A stretch of 64,000 nt of DNA. Source: Blastococcus haudaquaticus. Its GTDB lineage: Bacteria > Actinomycetota > Actinomycetes > Mycobacteriales > Geodermatophilaceae. Where the stretch lies: positions 496,001 through 560,000 of the forward strand of contig NZ_OCNK01000001.1 in the NCBI RefSeq assembly GCF_900230285.1. The letters run 5' to 3'. Of the stretch, positions 26,268 to 36,480 are shown in pieces. How positions within the stretch are numbered: position 1 is the first letter of the stretch; each line of letters opens with the position of its first letter. A model generated the notes under the pieces. The model saw only the letters and a list, made by a program, of their open reading frames with translations, was not told the origin of the DNA and ran no database searches. A program made the translations under genes and the position numbers.

Positions 26268-26993
26268 TCAGGTCATGATGCCGCGGCGGAACCCCGTCGC
26301 GACGGCCTCGGCGCGGTCCTTCGCGCCGAGCTTGCGGAACAGCCGGCGGGCGTGGGTCTTGATGGTGTCCTCGGACAGGTAGAGCTCCCGGCCGATCTGG
26401 GCGTTGCTCTTGCCCTGGCTCATGCCCGTGAGCACCTGCATCTCCCGCATCGACAGCGCCGCGGCGGGCGTGGCCTCGCGGACGGTCGAGCGCACCGTCG
26501 TCGGAGCCGAGCCGTTGAGCGGGGTGGCCCCGCTCCACGCCGGCACACCGTTTACCGGGGCGGGCCCGACCTGCTGGGGGATGCGGGCACCGTCGGCACG
26601 CAGCCCCACGCGGGACAGGCCCAGCCCCATCTCGATCGGGCTGGCGTCCCAGCGGAGGTAGCCGCGCGCACCGAAGGCCACGGCGGCCCGGACGCTCTCG
26701 GCGTCGTCGGGGGCGCCGAGGACCAGCACCGGGAGTCCCGGGTAGGCACGCAGGGCCTGGGTGGCGGCGCTCAGCCCGGTGTCCACCGCTCGCTGGGTGC
26801 CGACGATCAGCACGTCGGGCGACCGGGTGGCCAGCCGGGACATGAGGGACGCGGCGTCGGCCACGACCTCCACCCGGCCGACGAAGGGCAGGGCGACCAG
26901 GCGGGAGGCGACGTCGTCGCGGACCCGCCGACGCTCGTCGTACATCCAGACGGTGGCACCGTTGACCGGCCCGCGGATCCTGTCGTCGATCAC
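26268..26993 (-). CDS. BldM-like orphan response regulator with degenerate receiver
   Basis: 241 residues from the GTG at 26993, chosen for GAGGAG six bases upstream. The C-terminal DNA-binding domain (about 178-240, LSMREMQVLTGMSQGKSNAQIGREL... KTHARRLFRKLGAKDRAEAVATGFRRG) is very close to Streptomyces BldM, and the divergent neighbour is a WhiB3/WhiD protein, as in the bldM-whiD pair. The receiver half (12-125) has lost key residues: the phospho-acceptor Asp is Gly65 (DVLIVGTQR), the Thr/Ser site is Gly (VLVLGAP) and the Lys is Arg114 (GYLRWDAS). It should act without phosphorylation, like other atypical regulators. In Streptomyces BldM controls development, partly as a heterodimer with WhiI. 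Confidence 0.85.
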   Translation of the reverse strand: MIDDRIRGPVNGATVWMYDERRRVRDDVASRLVALPFVGRVEVVADAASLMSRLATRSPDVLIVGTQRAVDTGLSAATQALRAYPGLPVLVLGAPDDAESVRAAVAFGARGYLRWDASPIEMGLGLSRVGLRADGARIPQQVGPAPVNGVPAWSGATPLNGSAPTTVRSTVREATPAAALSMREMQVLTGMSQGKSNAQIGRELYLSEDTIKTHARRLFRKLGAKDRAEAVATGFRRGIMT

Positions 26994-27335
26994 GCCGTGC
27001 TCCTCGCTCCCCCCGGTCGGCATCCGCCCGGGCCCGAACCGCCCGGGGAACACCCGGGCGGGAGTCGCTCGGTGGCCCTGCGGAGCAGCCACCTCTGCGG
27101 TGGTCGCGGCTCGCTTCCGGGGGCCGTACACCTCCGGAACCGACGCGTCCACAACCCACCTTGAGCGACACGATCGGGCTACGACAGACGCCCTCATCCC
27201 GAGGGGTGAGGGCGCGTGACCGACGACATCGGACGAAAAGTTGCGAACTCGACGTGTTTGACCATGTCGGGCCAAGGGCACCGGCCCCTTGCAGCCGGAC
27301 AGCCCCCCTCCGGCTCACGTAGCCCTGGAGGACAC
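26994..27335. promoter_or_regulatory. Divergent regulatory spacer, BldM-like gene and whiB
   Basis: 342 bp without a gene. On the BldM-like side, a 9-bp hairpin (CCGCCCGGG/CCCGGGCGG, 27039-27061) lies in the presumed leader about 45 bp before the start. Further on, CGCCCTCA/TGAGGGCG arms at 27188-27213 form another hairpin. A TTGACC at 27258 on the plus strand is a possible -35 for whiB. Promoters for alternative sigma factors are expected in such a developmental pair but I cannot identify them. Confidence 0.4.
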
Positions 27336-27635
27336 ATGGCCGACATTCGCAGGCTCCCGACGCCGGTCGCCGAAGTCTGGGACTGGCAGCTCCACGGCGC
27401 GTGCCGTGGGGAGAACACGTCCCTCTTCTTCCACCCGGACGGTGAGCGCGGTCCCGCCCGGGCCCGTCGGCAGACTGCGGCCAAGGCCGTCTGCGGGCGC
27501 TGCCCCGTCCTGGAGTCCTGCCTCAAGCACGCACTGTCGGTACGCGAGCCCTACGGGGTCTGGGGTGGCATGAGCGAGGAGGAGCGGGCCCGGCTGATCG
27601 CCGCGGAGCCCGCCGCCGTCGCCGCCGGGGTGTAG
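27336..27635 (+). CDS. whiB3: WhiB-family iron-sulfur regulator (WhiB3/WhiD-like)
   Basis: 99 residues, ATG with TGGAGG upstream. The four [4Fe-4S] cluster ligands are Cys23, Cys53, Cys56 and Cys62 (GAC...AVCGRCPVLESC), followed by the GVWGG beta-turn motif (74-78) and a short basic/Ala-rich tail. WhiB proteins bind sigma factor region 4 and DNA and respond to O2, NO and redox. Position beside groEL1 and next to a BldM-like regulator matches M. tuberculosis whiB3 (Rv3416) and Streptomyces whiD. The paralog name is by synteny. Confidence 0.92.
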   Translation: MADIRRLPTPVAEVWDWQLHGACRGENTSLFFHPDGERGPARARRQTAAKAVCGRCPVLESCLKHALSVREPYGVWGGMSEEERARLIAAEPAAVAAGV

Positions 27636-27653
27636 CTCCCCCACACACACGCC

Positions 27654-27693
27654 GAAGAGGGCGGGTCCGGACTTCTCCGGACCCGCCCTCTTC
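27654..27693. terminator. Terminator after whiB
   Basis: GAAGAGGGCGGGTCCGGA pairs perfectly over 18 bp with TCCGGACCCGCCCTCTTC around a CTTC loop, followed by GTTCGTC. Confidence 0.85.
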
Positions 27694-27710
27694 GTTCGTC
27701 CTGCAGACGA

Positions 27711-27776
27711 CGAGATCGGCGATCTCGCCCCCGTCAGCGGTCCGAAGCGGGCGAGATCGGCGATCTCGCCCGCTTC
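27711..27776. repeat. Duplicated palindrome; second copy is the groEL terminator
   Basis: CGAGATCGGCGATCTCGCCC occurs at 27711-27730 and again at 27752-27771. The second copy is extended to a 15-bp perfect stem (GAAGCGGGCGAGATC/GATCTCGCCCGCTTC, GGC loop, 27744-27776), seven bases past the groEL stop on the minus strand. Confidence 0.7.
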
Positions 27777-27782
27777 GTGCGA

Positions 27783-29504
<1,722 letters not shown>

Positions 29505-29533
29505 TCAGAGCTGGTGGAGCTGGTGCCGTGTGG

Positions 29534-29842
29534 TCACTTCTCCACGACGGCGAGCAGGTCGCGCGCGGAGAGCACGAGGTACTCCTCGCCGCTGTACTTG
29601 ACCTCGGTGCCGCCGTACTTCGAGTAGATGACGACGTCACCCACGTTCACGTCCAGCGGGACGCGGTTGCCGTTGTCGTCGATGCGGCCGGGGCCGACGG
29701 CGACGACGGTGCCCTCCTGGGGCTTCTCCTTGGCGGTGTCCGGGATGACCAGACCGGAGGCGGTGGTGGTCTCGGCCTCGTTGGCCTGGACCACGACGCG
29801 GTCCTCCAGCGGCTTGATGCTGACCTTGGTAGCGGTCGTCAC
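29534..29842 (-). CDS. groES: Co-chaperonin GroES
   Basis: 102 residues from the GTG at 29842 ([18 protein letters not shown]), preceded by GAAGGGGG. The beta-barrel core, mobile loop ([23 protein letters not shown]) and C-terminal [14 protein letters not shown] are standard. It forms the heptameric lid for GroEL. First gene of the groES-groEL1 operon, with a CIRCE operator about 105 bp upstream. Confidence 0.98.
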   Translation of the reverse strand: MTTATKVSIKPLEDRVVVQANEAETTTASGLVIPDTAKEKPQEGTVVAVGPGRIDDNGNRVPLDVNVGDVVIYSKYGGTEVKYSGEEYLVLSARDLLAVVEK

Positions 29843-29946
29843 GTTGTGGCGCCCCCTTCGGTAGGACGGATGGGGATGTCTAGCGATGCTGTGGCACGGG
29901 ATCCGGGCACCCGCCGTCGCGGGGGTCGGGCGCCAGCCCGTGTCGG

Positions 29947-29973
29947 TTGGCACTCTACCCACGAGAGTGCCAG
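29947..29973. promoter_or_regulatory. CIRCE operator (HrcA-binding)
   Basis: TTGGCACTC, exactly nine bases, GAGTGCCAG matches the CIRCE consensus TTAGCACTC-N9-GAGTGCTAA with only the A/T-type flank positions changed symmetrically. CIRCE with HrcA represses groESL; it is upstream of groES here. Confidence 0.9.
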
Positions 29974-30027
29974 CCGCTCAACCGGGTCCCCGGGGTGGGT
30001 GACCAGCCGGTACGCGAGGCTGTGCCG

Positions 30028-31260
30028 GTGGACGGCGAACCGGACGTGCAGGCCGTCGAGACGGTGCGCCAGCTCCGGGCCCTGGCCACACCGGCGGGCG
30101 CGGCGGCCCTGTCCCGGGCAGCCGCCCTGCTGGCGGCGCGGACCGACGCGGTGACCGCGCTGACCCGGTTGCGCGCCGAGGTGGGCACCGACCTGGCCGG
30201 GCCGGCGTGGGGCATCGCGCGGCAGCGGGACAGGGCCCGCGCCTCCTTCGGTGCCGACGCCGACCGCCTGCTCTTCACCGGCGACACCCTCGAGCAGGCC
30301 GGCCGTCCCGTCCTCGCCGACCGCCGCGCCACCCGGCTCCTGGCCGCCGGTGCAGAGGCCGTCGCGGACCTGGGGTGCGCGGCCGGCACGGACACCATGG
30401 CGCTGGCCCGGGCGGGCGCGCGGGTCGTCGCCGTCGACCGTGACCCGGTGGCGCGGGAGCTGACCCGGCTGAACACCGCCGCCCTGGGGCTGACCGGCGT
30501 GGAGGTGGTCGACGCCGACGTCGTCGACCTCGTCGCGGCCGCCACGGCCGGAACGGTGGCCGGCTGCGAGGCGGCGGTCCTCGACCCCGCCCGGCGAGCG
30601 GGCGGTCGCCGGCAGATGGACCCCGACCGCTGGTCGCCGCCGTGGTCCACGGTCACCGCGCTGCTGGACCGGGTCCCCACCTCCGCGGTCAAGGTCGCTC
30701 CCGGGCTCGACCACGACCGGGTGCCCGAGGGCGTCGAGGCGGAGTGGGTCTCCGTCGGCGGTTCGATCGTGGAGGCGCTGCTCTGGGGCCGCGGGATCTC
30801 GACCGCCTGGCGACGGGCGACGCTCGTGCGCGACGGAGCGGTCTCGGAGGTGAGTGCCGACGACGACCCCGGCCCGGCGGCCGTCGGGCCGGTGCGCGGC
30901 TGGCTGCACGAGCCGGACCCGGCGCTGATCCGGTCCGGGCTCATGTCGCTGGTCGCCGACGGCGCCACGCTGGTCGACCCCACGATCGCCTACCTGACCT
31001 CCGACGGCCCGGCCGCATCCCCGTGGCTGAGCTCCTACCGGGTCACCGACGTGCTGCCGTTCAACCTCAAGAAGCTCAAGGCGCACCTGCGCTCGCGCGG
31101 GATCGGCCGGGTCGTCGTCAAGAAGCGGGGCTCACCGATCGAGCCCGAGACCCTCGCGCGCCAGCTGAGAGGGCCAGGGAGCGACGCCGCCGTCGTGGTG
31201 GTCACCCGCGTGGCCGGCGCGCCCACCGTGCTCGTCTGCGAGCCGCTCACCCCCGGATGA
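30028..31260 (+). CDS. Class I SAM-dependent methyltransferase with THUMP-like C-terminal domain
   Basis: About 410 residues; the start is uncertain among several in-frame GTGs (30028 chosen for GAGG eight bases upstream). The SAM-binding site is [28 protein letters not shown] around residues 115-140, followed by [12 protein letters not shown], where the catalytic region is expected. The C-terminal part ([39 protein letters not shown]) fits the THUMP-like domain of a family of putative RNA methyltransferases in actinobacteria. The substrate is not known; rRNA or tRNA is inferred from the domain. It lies divergent to groES and convergent with tsaD, overlapping its end by 14 bp. Confidence 0.8.
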   Translation: MDGEPDVQAVETVRQLRALATPAGAAALSRAAALLAARTDAVTALTRLRAEVGTDLAGPAWGIARQRDRARASFGADADRLLFTGDTLEQAGRPVLADRRATRLLAAGAEAVADLGCAAGTDTMALARAGARVVAVDRDPVARELTRLNTAALGLTGVEVVDADVVDLVAAATAGTVAGCEAAVLDPARRAGGRRQMDPDRWSPPWSTVTALLDRVPTSAVKVAPGLDHDRVPEGVEAEWVSVGGSIVEALLWGRGISTAWRRATLVRDGAVSEVSADDDPGPAAVGPVRGWLHEPDPALIRSGLMSLVADGATLVDPTIAYLTSDGPAASPWLSSYRVTDVLPFNLKKLKAHLRSRGIGRVVVKKRGSPIEPETLARQLRGPGSDAAVVVVTRVAGAPTVLVCEPLTPG

Positions 31261-32284
31261 CCTCGATCGGCAGCGAGCTGTCCGCCCCCAGGTCGGGGGA
31301 CGACGGCGCGACGCCGGCGGCCACGAGCCGGGAGCCGAGCGCGGCCACCATCGCGCCGTTGTCGGTGCACAGCCGCGGGCTCGGCACACGGAGGACGATC
31401 CCGGCCGCCGCGCAGCGCTCCTCGGCGAGCGCCCGCAGCCGGGAGTTGGCCGCCACGCCGCCGCCGAGGACGAGATGGTCGACCCCGTGGTCGCGGCAGG
31501 CGCGCACGGCCTTGGCGGTCAGGACGTCGGCGACCGCCTCCTGGAACGACGCCGCGACGTCGGCGACCGGCACGTCCTCCCCTGCCCGCTGCCGCGCCTC
31601 GACCCAGCGCGCCACCGCGGTCTTGAGGCCGGAGAAGGAGAAGTCGTAGGGCGCGTCGCGTGGGCCGGTGAGACCGCGCGGGAAACCGATGGCGCGGGGA
31701 TCGCCCTCGCGGGCGGCGCGGTCGATCGGCGGCCCCCCCGGGAACGGCAGCCCGAGCACGCGGGCGACCTTGTCGAATGCCTCCCCCGCGGCGTCGTCGA
31801 CCGTCCGGCCGAGCGACTGCACCTCCTGCGCGAGGTCCGGGACGAGCAGCAGCGAGCTGTGCCCGCCGGACACCAGCAGCGCGATCGACGGCTCGGCCAG
31901 CGGGCCGTGCTGCAGCTCGTCCACGGCGACGTGCGCGGCGAGGTGGTTGACCCCGTACAGCGGCTTGCCCAGCGCCAGGGCGTACGCCTTGGCCGCGGCG
32001 ACGCCGACCAGCAGTGCCCCGGTGAGCCCCGGTCCGGAGGTGACGGCGATCGCGTCGACGTCGTCGACGGTCGCGCCGGCGTCGGCCAGGGCGCGGTGCA
32101 CGGTCGGGACCATCGCCTCCAGATGCGCCCGCGAGGCGATCTCCGGAACGACCCCGCCGAAGCGCTCGTGCTCGGCCATCGAGGTGGCCAGGGCGTCGGC
32201 GAGCAGGGTGTGCCCGCGGACCAGCCCGACGCCGGTCTCGTCGCACGAGGTCTCGAACCCGATCACCAGCGGCTGATCAGCCAC
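31247..32284 (-). CDS. tsaD: tRNA N6-adenosine threonylcarbamoyltransferase TsaD
   Basis: 345 residues, GTG start. With TsaB and TsaE it transfers the threonylcarbamoyl group to A37 of ANN-decoding tRNAs (t6A). ASKHA-fold blocks are present: [10 protein letters not shown], metal ligands His114 and His118 (NHLAAH), LVSGGHSSL, the [16 protein letters not shown] substrate loop, and [12 protein letters not shown]. The 5' end overlaps rimI by 8 bp. Last gene of the UDG-tsaE-tsaB-rimI-tsaD operon. Confidence 0.97.
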   Translation of the reverse strand: MADQPLVIGFETSCDETGVGLVRGHTLLADALATSMAEHERFGGVVPEIASRAHLEAMVPTVHRALADAGATVDDVDAIAVTSGPGLTGALLVGVAAAKAYALALGKPLYGVNHLAAHVAVDELQHGPLAEPSIALLVSGGHSSLLLVPDLAQEVQSLGRTVDDAAGEAFDKVARVLGLPFPGGPPIDRAAREGDPRAIGFPRGLTGPRDAPYDFSFSGLKTAVARWVEARQRAGEDVPVADVAASFQEAVADVLTAKAVRACRDHGVDHLVLGGGVAANSRLRALAEERCAAAGIVLRVPSPRLCTDNGAMVAALGSRLVAAGVAPSSPDLGADSSLPIEVIRG

Positions 32285-32792
32285 GTCCGCCTCCCGCCCG
32301 GCTCAGCGCCCGCACCCGTTTGCGCTTCATGACGACGGCGTCGGCCCCGCTCGGCTGGTAATAGCCGCGGCGCCGCCCGATCTCGACGAACCCGCGCCGC
32401 CGGTAGAGGTGCTGAGCGGTCTCGTTGTCCGCGCGCACCTCGAGCAGGACGACCGGGCTGCGCCTGTCCGCCTCGGCGAGGAGGTCGTCGAGCAGCAGCG
32501 AGCCGATCCCCTCGCCCTGCAGCGCCGTGGTGACGCCGAGGGTCGCGACGTGCGCCTCGTCGTCGTAGGCGATGAGCCCGCCGTACCCGACCATCACCGG
32601 CGGCCCCTCGACCGGCTCGTCCTCATCGCCACCGACGTCGAACTCGGCGACGACGTAGTAGCGGGTGTCGCCGCGGGAGAGCTCGTCGCGGTACATCGCC
32701 TCGGTCCAGGTGTCCGGGGCGAAGAGCTCCTCCTCCAGCCGCATCACGGCCGGCAGGTCGGCGGTCGTCATCGGCCGCAGCGTCACGCTCAC
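32277..32792 (-). CDS. rimI: Ribosomal-protein-alanine N-acetyltransferase RimI
   Basis: 171 residues. GNAT fold: [20 protein letters not shown] at the start, [27 protein letters not shown] (acetyl-CoA pyrophosphate loop, Q-G-x-G-I-G), then [29 protein letters not shown]. It acetylates the N-terminus of S18 and related proteins. GTG start overlapping the tsaB stop as GTGA. An insertion [12 protein letters not shown] near residues 55-66 is somewhat longer than usual. Its place between tsaB and tsaD is conserved across actinobacteria. Confidence 0.93.
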   Translation of the reverse strand: MSVTLRPMTTADLPAVMRLEEELFAPDTWTEAMYRDELSRGDTRYYVVAEFDVGGDEDEPVEGPPVMVGYGGLIAYDDEAHVATLGVTTALQGEGIGSLLLDDLLAEADRRSPVVLLEVRADNETAQHLYRRRGFVEIGRRRGYYQPSGADAVVMKRKRVRALSRAGGGRG

Positions 32793-33430
32793 GACTGCGA
32801 CACCGCCTTGATCGCCGTCGGCGGGGTGGCGTCGGGACGGCGCAGGTACAGCGGCACGAGCGGGCCGGCCGACGCCGGGTCGGCCAGCTGTGGTCCGGCC
32901 GCGCGCAGCAGCCCCGCCGTCGTCACCCGGGCCTCCCCGACGGCGCGGCCCAGGCGGGCGGCGGCGAAGGTCGGGTCCCCAACCACCGGCTCCGGCAGCT
33001 GCACGTCGGCGGGCTTGTCGACCGAGGGTCCGGTGAGCCGGCCGCCGTCGGCGCCGTAGGTGGCCCAGTAGATCTCGCGGCGACGGGCGTCGGTGACGAC
33101 CGTCCGCTCCCCCGTGCCGATGGCGTCCAGCGAGCAGACCCCGATCACCCGCAGGCCGCGTGCGTCCGCGAGCGCCGCGGCGGTGACCACGCCGACCCGG
33201 AGGCCGGTGAAGGGACCGGGCCCGAGTCCGGTGACGACGGCGTCCAGGTCGCCCATCGCCAGGCCGGCGTCCTCGAGGACGCCACGGATGGCGGGCGTCA
33301 GCAGCTCGGCGTGCCTCGTCCCCGACGGCACTGCGCGCTCGGCCAGGACCGTCGTCCCCCCGACGGCCGACCACCGCGCCAGGCCGGCCACGAGGACCGG
33401 TGTCGCGGTGTCGAGAGCGAGGACGAGCAC
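32789..33430 (-). CDS. tsaB: TsaB, t6A biosynthesis scaffold protein
   Basis: 213 residues from the GTG at 33430 (VLVLALDTATPVLVAGL). ASKHA-type fold: LALDTATP, GLGPGPFTGLRVGVVTAAALAD (the conserved GPGSFTGLR-type loop) and SLDAIG. It lacks catalytic metal ligands and serves as dimerisation partner of TsaD. The gap after tsaE is 35 bp with no ribosome binding site, but TAACGT ends eight bases before the start, so an internal leaderless promoter is possible. Its stop overlaps the rimI start. Confidence 0.92.
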   Translation of the reverse strand: MLVLALDTATPVLVAGLARWSAVGGTTVLAERAVPSGTRHAELLTPAIRGVLEDAGLAMGDLDAVVTGLGPGPFTGLRVGVVTAAALADARGLRVIGVCSLDAIGTGERTVVTDARRREIYWATYGADGGRLTGPSVDKPADVQLPEPVVGDPTFAAARLGRAVGEARVTTAGLLRAAGPQLADPASAGPLVPLYLRRPDATPPTAIKAVSQS

Positions 33431-33465
33431 GTCCGACGACGTTACCGAGCCGCGCCAGGCCCGAC

Positions 33466-33918
33466 TCAGCGGGCGTCCAGTCGCCGTTCCCATCCGGCTC
33501 CGTGCGGCACCAGCACAGCACTCCGGACGTCGTCGTCGCGGCGGTCCAGCCGGACCACCAGGTGCTCGTCGGTCAGTCGCTCGACCAGCCCTTCCCCCCA
33601 CTCCACCACCGTCACCGACTCGTCGGTCGAGGCGTCGAGGTCCAGGTCGTCGACGTCGGCCACCCCGCCGAGCCGGTAGGCGTCGACGTGCACCAGCGGC
33701 ACCCGTCCACCGCGGTGGACGCGCGAGATGACGAAGGTCGGCGAGGTGACCGGCTCGCGGACGCCGAGCCCGGCACCGATGCCCTGGGTGAGCGCGGTCT
33801 TGCCGGCGCCCAGGGGCCCGACGAGGACCACGAGATCCCCGGGAGCGAGCAACTCGGCGAGGGCACGTCCCAGGGCGTGGGTGTCCTCCGGCGTCGGCAG
33901 GACGTGCTCGCGCCTCAT
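33466..33918 (-). CDS. tsaE: TsaE, ATPase of t6A biosynthesis
   Basis: 150 residues from the ATG at 33918. Walker A is GPLGAGKTALTQG (about 36-48), followed by SPTFVISRVH, LVHVDAYRLGG and VVEWGEGL, the complete YjeE/TsaE signature. It hydrolyses ATP to reset the TsaBD complex. The start overlaps the upstream uracil-DNA glycosylase stop as ATGA. Confidence 0.95.
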   Translation of the reverse strand: MRREHVLPTPEDTHALGRALAELLAPGDLVVLVGPLGAGKTALTQGIGAGLGVREPVTSPTFVISRVHRGGRVPLVHVDAYRLGGVADVDDLDLDASTDESVTVVEWGEGLVERLTDEHLVVRLDRRDDDVRSAVLVPHGAGWERRLDAR

Positions 33919-34556
33919 GCCAGCGCCCCGGCGACCGCGGTCAGGTCCTCGAGCAACCCCGCCCGCGGGGCGCCCCTCGGGCCGAACCGGATGGCCGCCG
34001 ACGGGTGGTAGGTCGCCCAGACGGCACGGCCGTCCACCTCGTGCGGACGGGCGCGGACCTGCGCGAGGACCGTGCGCGGACCGAGGAACCACTTCGCGGC
34101 CGAGAGACCGAGAGCGACCACGACCGGGGGGTCGAGCAGTTCGAGCTGGCGGCGCAGCCAGCCGCTGCAGCGCGCCACCTCGGGCGCCTTGGGGGTGCGG
34201 TTGCCCGGCGGCCGGCACTTCACGATGTTGAGGACCGCGGCCTCGCTCCGCGACAGGCCGGCCTCGCCGAGCAGCTGGTCCAGCAGCGCGCCGGACCTCC
34301 CGACGAACGGCCGGCCGGTCTCGTCCTCGTTCGCCCCCGGCGCCTCGCCGATCAGCGCGAACCGGGGCCGACCGCCGGACGGCACGTCACCGACGACGAC
34401 GTGCTGACGGGTCGCCGCGAGCTCGGGGCAGGCGACGCAGGGCCGGTTCACCGCGGCGAGCGTGGCCCAGTCGGGAGCCGCAGCGGCCACGCGGGCGACC
34501 TCGTCGGCCAGCTCGTCGGACCTGGCGTCGAGGCGGGGCGGTCGGGGGGCGGCCAC
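33915..34556 (-). CDS. Family 4-like uracil-DNA glycosylase (Fe-S type)
   Basis: 213 residues. The motif A region is LIGEAPGANEDETGRPFVGRSGALLDQLL and the motif B region YHPSAAIR. Cys residues at CVACPELA, NIVKCRPPGNRTP and ARCSGW fit the four [4Fe-4S] ligands of family 4/5 UDGs. It removes uracil from DNA at the start of base-excision repair. The usual motif-A GEAPG is retained, supporting activity. The GTG start has no usable Shine-Dalgarno spacing, but TAGGGT ends six bases upstream. First gene of the tsa operon here; this insertion is not part of the mycobacterial arrangement as I know it. Confidence 0.9.
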   Translation of the reverse strand: MAAPRPPRLDARSDELADEVARVAAAAPDWATLAAVNRPCVACPELAATRQHVVVGDVPSGGRPRFALIGEAPGANEDETGRPFVGRSGALLDQLLGEAGLSRSEAAVLNIVKCRPPGNRTPKAPEVARCSGWLRRQLELLDPPVVVALGLSAAKWFLGPRTVLAQVRARPHEVDGRAVWATYHPSAAIRFGPRGAPRAGLLEDLTAVAGALA

Positions 34557-34562
34557 CTCCGC

Positions 34563-34568
34563 ACCCTA
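34563..34568 (-). promoter_or_regulatory. -10-like hexamer TAGGGT of the UDG-tsa operon
   Basis: On the minus strand TAGGGT ends six bases before the GTG at 34556, the leaderless spacing. Confidence 0.45.
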
Positions 34569-34659
34569 ACCAGGGTCGCCGGACGCTTCCGCCGGCAGCC
34601 GGGAGGTGGGACCGTCGGCCCAGGGCCTGTCCCGTTCCGTTCCCGGGAGGACGACGACC

Positions 34660-35328
34660 ATGACGACGGCAGAGCTGGACCTCTACGAGATCGCGTTCCT
34701 CGCGGGCGGCGTCGACCGCGTCATCGACACGGCCCTGGTGGCCCTCGTCGAGTCCGGTCGGATCCGCGTGCACGCGCCGGGCGAGCTGGCCGTGGTGGAA
34801 CCCGGCCGGTCCCATCCCGTCGAGGGCGCCGTCATGGACGCCGTGGGGACGCACGGCCACCGCTCCGTCGACACCATCCGCTGGCGGCTGGCCGACGACG
34901 CCCGGCTCTCCGAACCGGGAACGTCGCTGGCGGCCTCGGGGCTGCTCCGGCGCCGGTCCCGCCTGCGCCGCCGGAGGTCGTCGGGGTCGGCATGGTCGCC
35001 GACGTCGACGGGGCGGGAGACGCTGCGCCGGCTCGCCGACGACCCCGGGGCCGCCCGCGTCCTCGACGGCGGCCACGCGTTCCAGGTGGCGGCGCTCCAG
35101 GTGGCGCTCCGGGGCCGGGAGGCGTTGCCCGACCCGCGGTCGCGCAGCGAGATCTTCGAGCGCCCTCTCCCGCCGCTCCCGCGCAGCTCCGGCATGGACC
35201 GGCGCATCCGGGACGCAGGCCTGCACGATCCCGGGCACGCCGCCTTCCGGACGCAGCACGGCGCGATCGGCGGCGCCGCGGCCATCGGGTTCCTCGAGGG
35301 TGGCGGCGGCGACGGCGGGGGCTTCTGA
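34660..35328 (+). CDS. TIGR04222-like protein without the usual membrane part
   Basis: 222 residues, ATG with GGGAGG nine bases upstream. The N-terminal ELDLYEIAFLAGGVDRVIDTALVALVESGRIRV and a second winged-helix-like block (HPVEGAVMDAVGTHGHRSVDTIRWRL) match the TIGR04222 domain of actinobacteria, which is normally followed by membrane helices. Here the C-terminal half (about 100-222) is polar and Arg-rich and ends in a Gly/Asp tail GGGGDGGGF, with no hydrophobic segment. The tail is typical of the family. Function unknown. It is divergent from the UDG operon and convergent with the alpha/beta hydrolase. Confidence 0.6.
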   Translation: MTTAELDLYEIAFLAGGVDRVIDTALVALVESGRIRVHAPGELAVVEPGRSHPVEGAVMDAVGTHGHRSVDTIRWRLADDARLSEPGTSLAASGLLRRRSRLRRRRSSGSAWSPTSTGRETLRRLADDPGAARVLDGGHAFQVAALQVALRGREALPDPRSRSEIFERPLPPLPRSSGMDRRIRDAGLHDPGHAAFRTQHGAIGGAAAIGFLEGGGGDGGGF

Positions 35329-35334
35329 CCGGGC

Positions 35335-36480
35335 TCAGTGCGGAGAGGACGCCCCCGCGCCGACCTTGCGGAGCAGCACGCCGAGCGCAGCCGTCACCTC
35401 GTCAGGTTTCTCCAGGATCACCATGTGCCCGGCATCCGGGACGACGACGTACTGCGCGTCCGGCAACCGCTGGATGAGCAGCTCGCTGTGCGCCTTCGGG
35501 ATCATCGTGTCCTTGTCCCCGGTGAGCACCAGGGTGGGGATGGTCCGCATCGGCGCCAGCGATCCGGTCTCGTCCATGCCGGCCAAGGCGGGGTAGAACT
35601 CCGCGATCACGTCGACCGGGGTCCCCGCGATCATCGAGTCCACGTAGCGCACCAGCGCCGGGTCCACGTCGGACGACGCGAACGACAGCGCCCGCGTGGC
35701 CAGCGAGACCACGTCGGCCGCCACGCGACGGGTCCGCTCGGCGATGGCGGGCCGGCGCCGCATGGTCCACGCCGCGACCGGGAGGACCGCCGCACGCACC
35801 CGGGTCAGCAGCTCCGGCAGGCCGAAGTCCAGATCGGCCAGCTGGCCGCTGGACGTGGAGAGCAGGCCGACCGCGACCACCTTCGGGCCGAACAGCTCCG
35901 GCCGCAGCGCCGCCAGTCCCATGATCGTCATCCCGCCCATGGAGTGGCCGACGAGGACGACCGGACCGCGCGGCACCCGGGTCTCCAGGACGGTCGCCAG
36001 GTCGCTCGCGAGCTGCTCGATCGTCGACCGCTCCGGCTTCCCCCGGCCTGAGGCGCCGTGACCGCGCTGGTCGTAGAAGACCAGCCGCGCATCGGGGCGG
36101 TGGCCGTTCTCGGTCGCCAGGGTGGCCGCCAGGGCCCGGCGCTGGAACGTCCACGACGCCATCGACAGGGTGTAGCCGTGCACGAAGACCACGGTCAGGG
36201 GGGCGTCGCGGGGTCCGACCTCCTCCACCGCGAGCAGCACGCCGTCGTCGGCCTGGACCAGCGCGGTCCGGTCCGGCGCCCGCGACTCCCCACCCAGCGG
36301 GTCGTCCTCCCGCAGCTGAGCGGCCGTCAGCGCCGCCGGCCCGATCTCCTCCGCCCGCACCCGGCGGCCGGCGATGCGGCTCACGGCGACACCGACCGCG
36401 GTGCCGGCGGCTGCGAGACCGACGACGGCCCCGACGATCCCTGCGACGTGCCCGCGCGACTGCGGGGCGGGACGCGCCAT
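35335..36480 (-). CDS. Alpha/beta hydrolase with N-terminal membrane segment
   Basis: 381 residues. A hydrophobic segment at about 10-35 (AGIVGAVVGLAAAGTAVGVAV) acts as anchor or uncleaved signal. The hydrolase core has VVFVHGYTLS (oxyanion), FYDQRGHGASG, nucleophile motif GHSMGG, then Asp in LVLTGDKDTMIP and His in DAGHMVILE. It belongs to the group of alpha/beta hydrolases encoded beside alr and tsaE in many actinobacteria; the substrate is unknown. It overlaps the alr stop by one base and so is in the acpS-nnrD-alr operon. Confidence 0.85.
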   Translation of the reverse strand: MARPAPQSRGHVAGIVGAVVGLAAAGTAVGVAVSRIAGRRVRAEEIGPAALTAAQLREDDPLGGESRAPDRTALVQADDGVLLAVEEVGPRDAPLTVVFVHGYTLSMASWTFQRRALAATLATENGHRPDARLVFYDQRGHGASGRGKPERSTIEQLASDLATVLETRVPRGPVVLVGHSMGGMTIMGLAALRPELFGPKVVAVGLLSTSSGQLADLDFGLPELLTRVRAAVLPVAAWTMRRRPAIAERTRRVAADVVSLATRALSFASSDVDPALVRYVDSMIAGTPVDVIAEFYPALAGMDETGSLAPMRTIPTLVLTGDKDTMIPKAHSELLIQRLPDAQYVVVPDAGHMVILEKPDEVTAALGVLLRKVGAGASSPH

